Below are positions 43,058 through 63,204 of a stretch of 64,000 bases of DNA, piece by piece (the stretch's first letter is position 1; the number at the start of each line of letters is the position of its first letter). A program made the translations under genes and the position numbers. The notes under the pieces were generated by a model. That model was not told where the DNA came from. It saw only the letters and a program-made list of their open reading frames with translations, and did no database searches. Origin of the DNA: Amoebidium appalachense (taxonomy: Eukaryota > Ichthyosporea); NCBI GenBank assembly GCA_963693365.1, contig CAVNZM010000003.1, positions 6,076,001 through 6,140,000 on the forward strand, given 5' to 3'.

Positions 43058-43195
43058 CGACACAGTGACGCGCACGCACACACACACACACTGTGACACA
43101 CACACACACACACACACACACATGCACATACACCAATCAACCCCCTCCCCCCCCCCCAAAAAAAAAAATAATAAAAAATAAAAATAAAAATAAAA
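42960..43195 (+). repeat. (CA)n then C-run and A-rich tract
   Basis: (CA)n at 42981-43121 with few breaks, a C-run near 43146-43157, then AATAAAAA repeats to 43195. Confidence 0.85.
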
Positions 43196-43517
43196 AAGAA
43201 CCTCTCTCCATATTTTAGCTATCATACATTCTCTATGCTCTCTCTCTCTCTCTCTGTTTGTGTGTAAGTGCATGGGCACATCAATGTACTGTACTGAATC
43301 GTGAGCGTGTATTGACGATTATTATTGCTATCCGAGTCACGGACCCCCAGCCATTTTAGGGGCGCGTCTCCGCATTGCATACATACATTCAAGTTCATAA
43401 TTAGTTACAAAAACTTTCACATCGGGTATTCACTAATTATCATAAATTCGAGACCCTTACATTTCATTAATATATCTAATCTGAAATCACATCACAATGA
43501 CATGTTCACGAACCCCA

Positions 43518-44930
43518 CTAGGGCGCCGGCGGTGCTGTCCCTCTTTCTGTATTTACGGATACACTTCTTCTGGTCAGAGGAATAGTTGTTTGTTGTTTTG
43601 CTTGGAATAACTGACACGACAACTGGTCTAGGGCATACACAGTTACACCTATTCGTGAAATAATCAACTCACCGCAACACAAAGAGAGTACAGAGTCGTG
43701 GTAGTACAAGACGTGGGTAAGAACAATGAAAACAAGTATGTCAAAGGTAACTAACAGGCGTATGTTGGAGTAATAATCAGAGAAATGGTAGTGTGCCGGC
43801 CGGCTGCGTACAGTGTAAAAGAGAAACCAAAACGTGTATATCCCCACTAAGAGCCAGGCACCTATATGCGCACATCGCGATGTGGGGTCGTCCAAATCGA
43901 ACTCGAAATGGAAACGGAAAACAGTAAACGAAACACAACACATTGCCCAGATGAGAACATGAAGAGGGAGAGGCTTGAAAAAGTCTAACCTTCTCGTACT
44001 CAGCGTCTTGATAAAACACATGTAGATAATGCGTTGCCTTTGCACCACGGCACCGATGAAAATCGTAGCGAAAAAGATTCCCACCACCACAGATCCATAT
44101 ATGGAGTTCATCGCTTTGAAGCCGGAGTCTTCCAGAACTCGCGCTTTGGCAGTGCTCATGGGCATGGCGGAAATATTAAACGACACAAACTTAAGGCAGA
44201 AAGAAGTCATCACCATAGTCATGCTCGCGATAAACAACACTCCGGAAGTGAAAGCCTGCACCAGAAAAGGTATGCCGCGTGATTTCACCACACGGTGCTT
44301 TCTGAAACGAAAAGCCAAAAGTGCAATCAGTACTAGAATGCTAATGTGCACGCATGTCGCCGCCAGCTGCAGTTTCCATATTTGGTCTCCTTCCCGTTGT
44401 GCTTCATTGGCTGTTTTTTGAAATGACTGCAGCTGTGAAATGAGCGTACGGAAAAGTGATACTTTGGTCTGGATGTCGCCGTAAGACGGTAGAAACAGTT
44501 GCTCAGCGGTACGTCTCAGCCATGTTCCGGCATGAAAAACCTTCGCCGAAGGAGAAATGGGTGTGATTGCAAAACATTTCGCGAGTATCGCGCTTTCAAA
44601 AGCACACACACACAATAGAATCACGCCAAAAATGACGAAAGTAAACCTTTGGTAGTGTGAGTCAAAGGGGTAATCACTCTCCGAGGAATCGGTGACGGTA
44701 CGTTGGTGTTGGGCTGATCTTGAAATGGTGAGTGTAATTGGGCTCACAGGACGTAGAACACCTACCGTGTGGAAAAATGGAAGGATGCTTGCGTTTTCTG
44801 TGCGTTCCTTTGCATAAGAATCATGGTTTTGTTGTGCAACGGGAGGGGGGGATATGGAATGGATCTCGAGGCTGGGTGGAGCATTTTCGTGCGTTTCTGA
44901 CTTTCCTTTAGACTCGCGCTTGGTAGACAT
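43518..44930 (-). CDS. Multi-pass membrane protein, about seven TM helices
   Basis: A single uninterrupted 470-codon ORF, unusual here because other host genes are heavily spliced. An N-terminal hydrophilic, Ser/Thr-rich segment of about 90 residues is followed by hydrophobic helices. The first is FTFVIFGVILLCVCAFESAI; further ones lie near 188, 217, 262, 315, 350 and 385, with basic loops such as FRFRKHRVVK. A loop of about 75 residues lies between helices 1 and 2. The C-terminal tail ends in a Thr/Arg/Ser-rich segment. Seven-helix topology recalls receptor-like proteins, but I see no GPCR motif or other family signature. The start is the first ATG of the frame. Confidence 0.65.
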   Translation of the reverse strand: MSTKRESKGKSETHENAPPSLEIHSISPPPVAQQNHDSYAKERTENASILPFFHTVGVLRPVSPITLTISRSAQHQRTVTDSSESDYPFDSHYQRFTFVIFGVILLCVCAFESAILAKCFAITPISPSAKVFHAGTWLRRTAEQLFLPSYGDIQTKVSLFRTLISQLQSFQKTANEAQREGDQIWKLQLAATCVHISILVLIALLAFRFRKHRVVKSRGIPFLVQAFTSGVLFIASMTMVMTSFCLKFVSFNISAMPMSTAKARVLEDSGFKAMNSIYGSVVVGIFFATIFIGAVVQRQRIIYMCFIKTLSTRRLDFFKPLPLHVLIWAMCCVSFTVFRFHFEFDLDDPTSRCAHIGAWLLVGIYTFWFLFYTVRSRPAHYHFSDYYSNIRLLVTFDILVFIVLTHVLYYHDSVLSLCCGELIISRIGVTVYALDQLSCQLFQAKQQTTIPLTRRSVSVNTERGTAPPAP

Positions 44931-46960
44931 GAGTATGGTTGTTAGCGGGCCAAACAGGTTTGGCCGAAGGTGAGGTTTGCTTGTTAGACATTTGTTCGAC
45001 AGGGAGGGAGATAGCGATGTGTTTAGAAGAGGGTATGGGTGTGTGTTTGTTTATGGGTGTGGACGTCCATGTGATCGTGCGGCTGATCTTTATTCTGTTG
45101 TTTTAACAGCTATCGTATGTGTGCCTGCATGTTGTGTTGCCTCAGAATATGATTATTCTGTGCAAGCACTTCAACATACAAAATTCTCAGACTCTGTTTT
45201 CTTATCAACTCCCAGCTTTGTGTTGATGCGTTGTTGTGTGAATGGCAAACTTTACGTGTCTATAGTTCAGTACCGAGATTGAGAGCTGTGCTTCGCTTCG
45301 AATCGAGTATCCTTATAGGATACTCATGTATCACTACTGCAGCTGTTACTGCTTTCATACCTAACGTTTGTGTTTGAGGCAAGTTCGAAACTTTATGTGT
45401 ACATTTTCTGTGACCGGTGGCTTGTGTGCACGTGGCAAGAACTTTTCCACGGAGGCGCGGACTGCGGAGGCTCGGAGAGTTTAAAAAAATCAACAAGGGT
45501 TCACAACTATAACAACCCAAATCAGTTATTCGATTTTGCAAAACCGGCTGTGTGTAATGGAGTAGTGGATTTATTTTGGAATCTAGATCATTTTCTCCGT
45601 GAGTATCGAAATTTTAAAGCCCTACAGTAGTTTCAATGAATGAATGTGCGACAAACAAATCTGATTGGAGTGTTGTTGACTCCGATATAGTAGTAGTCTA
45701 AACACTGCATACCCGGCATGCAAATTTGGGCCGATAACTTGCAGCAACGCCCTATTGTCTACCTGGACTGAAAATAGCTTTTATTTTTCAGGGACATGGC
45801 GGAGTCACCTCTGAAGGCCGCTAAACATGAGCCTCCATTACCATTTACTAATGGAGTAAATTTTTGTCATGATGGATCCGGAATTCCGGAGCTCCGCCAG
45901 TAAAGTTCTGTATGACGTAACGGGGTGACATGATTGAATTGCGGCGATTGCCACATTCACATTTGCCATGCAAACGACGGTGTAAGCACCTGCTGCTTTC
46001 AAAAATCAGTACAAGATGTTATTTTGTTTGAATAGAAGGTAAAATAAATATTTATATATTTTTTTTGGTTTTAAGCTTGCATTTGATTGGGCGAACTTGT
46101 GATTCTAGTTCTGCAGCCTGAGCAGTTACGGTATGACTCTGGCCCGTCTATGGGTGCCACAGTGTTGATTGGCGGACACCGCACCAGGAGCTTCGAAGTA
46201 TATATGCCGCAAAGATCACATGAGCCATTTTTAGTTCTTGTTATATGCATAATAATGATAGTCTATAAAGCAGTAGCGTTAAACAATGCAAATAACACGT
46301 GTAAAGACACATAATAATTATAACCTTTTTACATTAGCTGTGCGCGCATAGTGCATGCACTGACAAAAGTCTTTATGCGTCCTAATCACGAACAGGGGTG
46401 CGGTGACGCGTGCCCGCTGGCAAAATATCAAGCCCTCCTAAACGGGCATACAGTATGTCACATACCGAACATCGGCACGTGCATTTCTATGTGCTACATA
46501 CTGAAAACTAGCTAGCCTGTATGGCCCCGCCCTCGCGGGCGGGCCTTATATACTACATCATTGCAGCGATAAAAGAAGCCTTGAAGAAAAAAAGAAAAGA
46601 AAAAAAAAGAGAGAAAAAAAAACACAAAGAAAAGAACAGGGGATATGGGAAAAGACTGGAATGAAAACAAAAAAAAACGTAGTGCACAGGGCATTGCAAA
46701 TATGGTGCCGCGACGCCATCAACATATATAGCGCACGGACTGTCCTTATCCACGGCAGGCGGTATACCTTGGGTTTTCAGGTGGGGGCGTTATCAGGCTG
46801 TTGCGGACTCCGGAGAGGCGGCTCGAAGACAAAATCGAGATAACCCGCGGTGCTAAGCTATGAACAAAAGGTGTCGTTGGGATAACTTAAGGATAAACAA
46901 ACTGTCTTGATTGGTGATTGTATTGTAGAATAGATTTACACACTTGCGGGACCTGCAACA
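44931..46960. other. Intergenic region, no gene recognised
   Basis: Mostly unique AT-rich DNA. Small features: an inverted repeat GAGTATCC-TTATA-GGATACTC (45304-45324), a GC hairpin CCCGCCCTCGCGGGCGGG (about 46527-46545) and an A/G-rich tract (46580-46640). The ORFs present are short and unsupported. Confidence 0.4.
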
Positions 46961-47039
46961 TACAGGCGCGCCTCAGTTATATCAACCCCATGGTATATCA
47001 ACCCTTGATTGTAGCAACCCCCCCCCCCCCCCCGCCCGC

Positions 47040-47082
47040 CCGCCCGCCCGCCCGCCCCGGGTTCGATCCTGGCCGGCGCCGT

Positions 47083-47114
<32 letters not shown>
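47040..47114 (+). repeat. CCCG repeat and T-run inside the transposon
   Basis: C-run and (GCCC)n at 47020-47058, then about 28 T at 47087-47114. Low complexity, not coding. Confidence 0.8.
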
Positions 47115-47176
47115 CCCCTAAGTCTGGCTGCACATGCCAATGGGTGCGGGCTGGACCAATCAGATGCTACAACTAA

Positions 47177-47354
47177 ATTGATTTCTCCTTGTAGTCTTTA
47201 TGGTGTCTCGTAGAGAAAGTAAACCCTGATATATAGTCACCACCCGACATCTATGTACGTGATCATGATATACCGCTGAGGGGATATTCCGAGCAAAACC
47301 CCCCCCCATACCTGAGACTGGTTCTCTTGCCTCGAGTAAACAGCGTAAACCCCC
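47177..47354 (+). repeat. Inner inverted repeat, left arm
   Basis: 178 bp, almost identical to the solo copy at 25243-25421 and inverted relative to 47791-47967. Contains CATGATATACCGCTGAGGGG and a C-run. Confidence 0.85.
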
Positions 47355-47501
47355 ACATAGATTTAAGTCTCGTATCAGAAGGTGGGTGCTTCTGGCACAC
47401 AAAACTCCGGGCTGACTCCGACCACACTTGGCTGCACTTTTTTGCACCGTACGCATTTACAGTTTTTACACACACACCAGCTCATTGTGCTATCAAGCCA
47501 A

Positions 47502-47885
47502 ATGGCCAAAAATAAGAAAACCACCAAGAAAAGCGGGCATGTGCCTGGTAGGGGTATCAAAAAAAGCACCAAGGTCAAACTGTTCAGTGCGACCATGAAG
47601 TCCAAAATCTCCACCAGCACCCGCACAAACGATGGGGTGCCTATCATCGCAAAGGCACCGCGCAAGAAGAAGCAGCCCGTGTCTATGAACACGAAGGCAA
47701 AGATCATTGAGCGGGTGGATTCTGGCGAGAGCCATGCCAACCTGGAGCGCGAGTTCAATCTCTCCAAGGGCACCATCACCATATATATAAGGGGGTTTAC
47801 GCTGTTTACTCGAGGCAAAGAGAACCAGTCTCAGGTAGGGGGGGGGGGGGTTTGCTCGGAATATCCCCTCAGCGGTATATCATGA
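47502..47885 (+). CDS. Truncated pogo-like transposase, CENP-B-type HTH
   Basis: Starts MAKNKKTTKKSGHVPGRGIK, a strongly basic N-terminus. Residues about 62-95 (VSMNTKAKIIERVDSG, then ESHANLEREFNLSKGTITIY) match the pattern of the CENP-B/pogo N-terminal HTH ('K-x-x-I-I-x-x-V-x-x-G...A-x-E-F-x-x-x-K-x-T-I'). The frame then enters the right inner repeat and stops at 47885, so the second DNA-binding half and DDE nuclease are missing. It may bind its own termini without cutting. It is not a complete transposase. Confidence 0.6.
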   Translation: MAKNKKTTKKSGHVPGRGIKKSTKVKLFSATMKSKISTSTRTNDGVPIIAKAPRKKKQPVSMNTKAKIIERVDSGESHANLEREFNLSKGTITIYIRGFTLFTRGKENQSQVGGGGVCSEYPLSGIS

Positions 47886-47967
47886 TCACGTACATAGATG
47901 TCGGGTGGTGACTATATATCAGGGTTTACTTTCTCTACGAGACACCATAAAGACTACAAGGAGAAAT
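47791..47967 (-). repeat. Inner inverted repeat, right arm
   Basis: Inverted copy of 47177-47354. Together they could form a long stem with a loop of about 440 bp containing the transposase-like ORF. Confidence 0.85.
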
Positions 47968-48121
47968 ATATATAATAGATCGCAGATCGCACGATAAAGG
48001 CTCAGATCGCCCGATTAGCCCCAGATCGCCCGATCAGGCGATCTCTCGGTTATATCAACCCTTGATTGTAGCAACCCTAGGGCCGCCGGCGAAGGGTTGA
48101 TATAACTGAGGCGCGACTGTA

Positions 48122-49043
48122 TCCATCTGCGTGGTACTATAGAGACTCTTGATATTAAAGAGGTTGTGCCAGTTTCGCGTTATGGATCGAAATGTAAATT
48201 TGACCGCATTTTGTTATGCGAAATAACTATTATGGTTAGTATAAAAAAAATATTTTATTTTTTATCTATAAATTATCAAAGAATATCAAAAAATGTTTAC
48301 TTGATGCATATGATTGTTTAGTACTTGGAACATGCTTTTGGATTCTCTTTATTTTCAACGTCACATGAAAATACCGGACATCGAATCTTGATACGGGATC
48401 CCTTATTTCAAATATCTTGCCGACGTTGATGTTATGGAGGAAAAAGGCCGCTTTGGCTTGATGTATCAAAATCCTAAATTAAGGGGCAACAATGTCTTCT
48501 AAAGATATCATGCTAATCTTTTTGGTTTTTTTTCACATATAACGATCACAAAAATTCAAGAAACTGCGTATAGCTCTGTAAATACGCAGACATCAAGATG
48601 AGCTCTCTTTATTTTCAACATGAGTCCACTTGAAGATAATGGAAAAGTAAATCTTGGTAGTGGATTACATTCTTGAGTTTTAAAAGTTTTTAATGCATTC
48701 TATTGGATCCATTGCGTAGCTGATCCTTATCCAATCATCTCTCTATAATCCCTACCGGAATACAGCTGTCATCAGTTCTGCCGAACCCAACCGGTATGAT
48801 GCCCGGAACAGGCTAACGGCACATTTTAAAATGTACGATATGCTTGGATCCCTGTTTTTAAAAACTTAGCGTTACTTATCTAGCCTAGCTGCCAGCTCAC
48901 TCAGACATAGGTAGGCCTAAATGTCATTAGTTCTATAAAACAGTTATACTAAGAAGCATTCCAAAACACACGAACAAGCTCCCTATTTATGGCAATACGG
49001 TAACACATCTAAAGTGTTGCACCACGAATGATCAGCCTTTGAT

Positions 49044-49079
<36 letters not shown>

Positions 49080-49302
49080 ACCCCCCCCCTTCGAGTCACT
49101 CCGCCCCTCCAGACCTGCCCTGATCCTGAGCCCCCCGCCCGTTTCCTTCCCTTACCCCTTGTTGACCCCTCCCCCCTCCCTCCCTTCCCCCCCCCCCCCC
49201 TCCCCCCTCCCCCCTCCCCCCCCCCCCCCCCCCCCCGCCCCCCCACCCCGCCCCGCTTTCCCCCTCTTCCCTTGACCCTCTAGAGTTCAACATAGGTTCA
49301 CG
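48122..49302. other. Intergenic DNA upstream of MTG1
   Basis: AT-rich to about 49040, then C-runs (49046-49078, 49190-49235) up to 25-60 bp before the MTG1 start. No TATA box is obvious close to the start; the promoter is probably C-rich. Confidence 0.45.
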
Positions 49303-58646
<9,344 letters not shown>

Positions 58647-59413
58647 CATGGTTTTTAATATTAAATGTCAATCATTTTAGCTGCGTGTGTGTGCGTGAGG
58701 GGGGGGGGGGGGTGGGGGGGGGTTGTGTTCGGGGTCGGTAACGGTGGGAACAGAGTGGAACGAATGACATTCTTTAAAAATGTACGTTGTAAATCAGATA
58801 AGATTTATGTTTTGGTTATTCCTTTGCTTTGTTTTGGTTTTAATTGTTTATGCTTGGTTGCCTATCGGTACCACGTGTGTGTTCATGTGTGTGTGTGTGT
58901 CTGTGTTTGGTGTGTGTGCGTGTGCGTGTGTGTGTGTGTGTGTTTTGGGGGAAGGGGGGGGGGGGGGGGGGGGGGGGGGGACATTAAATGGGAGTCCTAT
59001 ATCGTTGGAACCGTTGATATAGAAGTGCTTGAATGTACTGCACAACACAACTTACAGATAAACAGAACGAGATGTGCAAGAAAAATGGTTAATGACTTTT
59101 ATTTGGTTTGCTCCAAACCACGTTATGTATGAAAAGCGATAGCACATGTTACACCCATCACCATGTTCCATATCCAAACGGTACCACGAAAAACACAAAA
59201 ATACACCCTGGCTGTGCCAGGACTCAAGCGTCACCTGTACATTCGCGAAGCATTTTTTATTTCTCAGGCAGGTGAGGGATGCCATTCGTCACAGATATCA
59301 TATATATCCCTGACCAATCAAAAATCATATCCCCGATCCATCAGACCAATGATATGCATTCTCGTGTATTTCCAAGCATCGAATTCCCAGGTCCCGATCA
59401 ATTAACAAGATCA

Positions 59414-59465
<52 letters not shown>

Positions 59466-59920
59466 AAAAAAAAACCCCCAGGAAAAAGTCAATAAATAAG
59501 AAGACAAAACACCCGTTACGTTACCCGCCCACCGTGAATACACACACCTTCACCCCTAACCACACTCGAATAAACACGTGCTCTCCTGTGACGTACACTT
59601 GCACCACCACCAGCCAAAAAAGAGCCAGTGCATCAGAAAACCGGGTGGGAATTCGAAGAAAAGGTAGGGATAGTCGGTCAGGGGTAACGTGGTGTGTGCC
59701 TATCTACATAAGACCACCGCCCGCACACGTGTATGGTTAATACTTGATAAAAGGATACCATGGCTTGCACAGTCCTCATCTGCACTCGTACCTCGGTAAT
59801 CAGCTCATTCAACATTTTCACACCTCCAAATATATATAGTATATCCAAATTTATCATAAAAAAGATATCGATCAAGACCTACAGGCGACTGAACCGTTAA
59901 AAGTCAAGACAATTTCCATA
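58647..59920. other. Convergent 3' space between MTG1 and GMP reductase
   Basis: ATTAAA at 58660-58665 may be the MTG1 polyadenylation signal. The rest has G-runs (58695-58720, 58952-58980), TG repeats (58880-58942), a C-run (59417-59455) and an A-run. No gene is seen. Confidence 0.45.
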
Positions 59921-61946
59921 TTAGGACTCCTCGTTGCCAAATACGGTGTTGACCTGCTGGGTGACTCTGATAAATGTAGTTCTCTTGCTGAGTTCTTTAA
60001 GGGTCGCTGCCCCCACATATGTGCAAGTGGACCGGACACCCCCCAAGATGTCCTGGCACGTGCTGTCGACAGGACCTCGGTACGGCACCTGATTTTAAAA
60101 TTTAATGGGTTGGTTAAAATTAATCATTGCGTCTTGGCAAGTGGTCGTGCTGTCCACAAGACCATAGTAGGGTACGGTTTCTAAATTTGTAGTGTTGGTT
60201 CAAATATAAAGGGGTTGGTTAAAAAACAGAAGGGCTTACTATAATATGTCAGGATTTGTTAAAAACAGATGTGGTTGGTTTTAAACTACAAGTGTAGGTC
60301 AAGCGAGCCAGGGAAGTGGCCCGGCATGTGTGTAACCCCCAACCCCCCCCCACCCCCCCCCCCAAAAAAAAAACCACCTCCCCCTTCCTTCCTCCTGCAA
60401 ATACAATCGCGCACACACACACACAAGTGGGCCGCGTGCAAACACGTGCACATGCACACGAAACCCCCCCCCCCCCCCCTCCCCCTCCCCCCCCCCCCCC
60501 CCCCCCCCCCTCCCCACCACCACCACCACCACCAAAAAAAAAAAAAAAAAAAAAAAAACCTACCCCGGTCTCCTCTCCCAATGCACTTATCTTTTAGCTG
60601 TGCACTAGTGTCGTCACAAAACCAACCCCAAGCGAGAGAGTGGAATATTAGGCCTTCGATCAAATGGGTAAAGTTCAAGTATTCCTACTTTTTTGGTTGT
60701 ATATAAATATTCGTGATATATCAATTTTCTTCGTCTTTATTCAACACGAGAAGGGGGGGGGGGGGGGGAGAAGGGAGTAACACAGGAAGGGAGGGAGGGG
60801 GGAGGGGGGGGGGAGAAGGGAGTAACACATGAAGGGAGGGAGGGGGGAGGGGGGCAGGGAGCTCGAGAGGGGGAAGGCGAGGGAGAGGGAGGGGGAGGGG
60901 AGGGGGAGGGGGAGGGGGAGGGGGAGGGGGAGGGGGAGGGGGAGGGGGAGGGGGATGGACAGGGGGAGGGGGAGGGGGAGGGGGAGGGGGGATGGACAGG
61001 GAGAGGGGGAGGGGGAGGGGGACGGGGAGGGGAAAGGGGAGGGGGGGAAGGGGGGGGGGGGGGGAGGAGGAGGGGGAGGGGGACGGAGAGGGAGAGGGAG
61101 AGGGAGAGGGAGAGGGAGAGGGGGAGGGAGAGGGAGAGGGAGAGGGGGAGGGAGAGGGGGAGGGAGAGGGAGAGGGAGAGGGAGAGGGAGAGGGGGAGGG
61201 AGAGGGAGAGGGAGAGGGAGAGGGAGAGGGAGAGGGAGAGGGAGAGGGGGAGGGAGAGGGAGAGGGAGAGGGAGAGGGGAGGGAGAGGGAGGGAGCAGAT
61301 AGCATACTCGGACTGTCTTCCCCTCGGAGGCACGGTAGTTGGCCACCCCCCCGTGGTGCTTGTCCATGGCCGTGCGGCTGCTCATGCCGTAGAAGTGCTA
61401 TATATGGAAGGTCAGTAGCCTTATATGGAAGGTCAGTAGCCTTATATGGAAGGTCAGTTGCCTTACGTGGAAGGTCAGTACCCTTATATGGAAGGTCAGT
61501 AGTCTCAGTGGCCTCAAATGGAATGTGCCTTGTATAAGTAATAGGTTGCCTTGTATGGGTAGTAGGTTGCCTTGTATGGGTAGTAGGTTGCCTTGTATAG
61601 ATATTAAAAGGCCTTAAATGGGAAGTTGCTTGCCTTATGTCAGCCTTTCGTTTTGCACGTCCCGTGTCCATACTTTGCGGCTGTGTTTTGTTTTTGGGCG
61701 CTAGACTGTATACACGTGCATGCATAATGACGTTGTGGCAAACGTGTGTGTGCTTGCTGAGATCAATGATGTGAAGGCTCACGTGCGTGTCTGCAAATGA
61801 ATGTGGATGTGTGTGCATGTGTGTACGTGTGCACAGACGTGGATGTCTTCGAGCTCCACCGTTTTGTGTGTTCATTGAAGCTGGCTGGAACACATGTGTA
61901 CATGCATACACACGTGTGTGTGTGTTACACACACATGTCTGTGTGT

Positions 61947-61997
<51 letters not shown>

Positions 61998-62016
61998 CGT
62001 GTGCCCATGTATGTAC

Positions 62017-62049
<33 letters not shown>

Positions 62050-63173
62050 CGGGTGCGAGTGCGAGTGCGTGCGTGCGTACTTGTACTCATTTGCGGATAC
62101 ACATCCCCACATGTTGCCCCCTCACCTTGTATTTTTTGCCCCGCTCTTCAATCAACTCCCCATCACTCTCATCGTGACCAGCCAGCATGCCCCCCAGCAT
62201 CACAAAGTCTGCACCGGCACCAAAGGCTGATTGGGGAATGTCATGGGTTAGGAGGGGGGGCAAAAGAATCAAGGAGTGCACCTTTATGAGTAATGGATAA
62301 GCACCTTGAGCTCTAAAGATGAATTTATCTAGAGATTACGTTCGAATTCTGACGTTCTTCGCCCAGAGATAAACCACTATATCGGTTGGTTGGCAAGGGA
62401 ACATACTATAGCCGACTGACCACACTTGGCAGTGTGTGTATGTGACAGTGCAATCACTCGATAGATTTGTACAAAGAATCGAATAGCATAATGCAAAAAA
62501 TGCCAGGAATGCAATGAATGCAAGAATGCAAAATAGTTTTCTTGAGATAGTGTATGAGGTATGGTCGTGGAGGGAAAGCACGAAGGGCGACCCTCCCCGA
62601 GCACTGAGGGGGAGGGGGAGGGGGGGGGGTGTCATTTACCCTTAGAAACGTCACCTGGGCATGTACATCCACCGTCCTATAAGGAAATAGTGTTAAAGCC
62701 TAATGTGGCAATGTTGGTGGAACCTAATTTAAGCAATATTGGTCGGTTTGGTTCCCAATCCAATTGCTAACATGGAGTATAGTGTTGAATCGTGTAGCGG
62801 GTGGGTGTTAAGGCGTAATTCATAGATGAATGGAAGGGGAAAATGCTGGACTCGCCAATGTGGAAGACTGGGTGTGTGTGTGCCCTTTGGCTGTGTTGTG
62901 TGTGTGTGTGAGAGTGAGTGAGTGTGTGTGTGCGCGCGCGTGTTCGTGTGTGCGTGTCTGTGTACGTGTTCACGTGTTTGTGTGTGTGCATTTTAGTTTT
63001 TTCTTTTTTTTTGGGGGGGGGGGGGGGGGGGGGGGAAAGGGGGGGGGAGGAGGGGAGGGGGAGGGGGGGGGGGGGGGGGGGGGGGGCAACTAACCGATAT
63101 GACGAGACCACCGAGGCCATGGGCTGCATCCGCACTGTTAAAAAGATGGATTTCAGTCGGCATCCCCCCCCCC

Positions 63174-63204
<31 letters not shown>

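Larger units (their letters stand above)
46963..48119. mobile_element. pogo/Tigger-like DNA transposon with nested inverted repeats
   Basis: Terminal inverted repeats of about 27 bp, CAG(G/T)CGCGCCTCAGTTATAT then CAACCC, start at 46963 and end at 48119. TA dinucleotides flank both ends (46961-46962, 48120-48121). TA targets and CAG...TTAT-type termini are typical of Tc1/mariner-pogo elements. Inside, 178-bp inverted repeats (47177-47354 and 47791-47967) flank an ORF with a CENP-B-like helix-turn-helix. TTATATCAACCCTTGATTGT-type subterminal sequence also occurs near both ends in direct orientation. No DDE catalytic domain is present, so the copy is non-autonomous, possibly one element inside another. 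Confidence 0.7.

Noticed and set aside
46520-46546. GC hairpin as a bacterial-type terminator
   Set aside because: Eukaryotic context, no gene upstream, no following T-run.
47160-47967. Introner-like element, because the 178-bp repeat carries GTA(T/G)GGG and TTGTAG strings
   Set aside because: No coding exon is shown to be interrupted by a single arm; a foldback or transposon repeat explains the layout better.
60721-62112. 463-codon minus-strand frame rich in SPSPSP and LPLPLP
   Set aside because: Caused by the CCCTCT hexamer microsatellite in a GMP reductase intron; the GMPR exons lie in other frames or only partly overlap.
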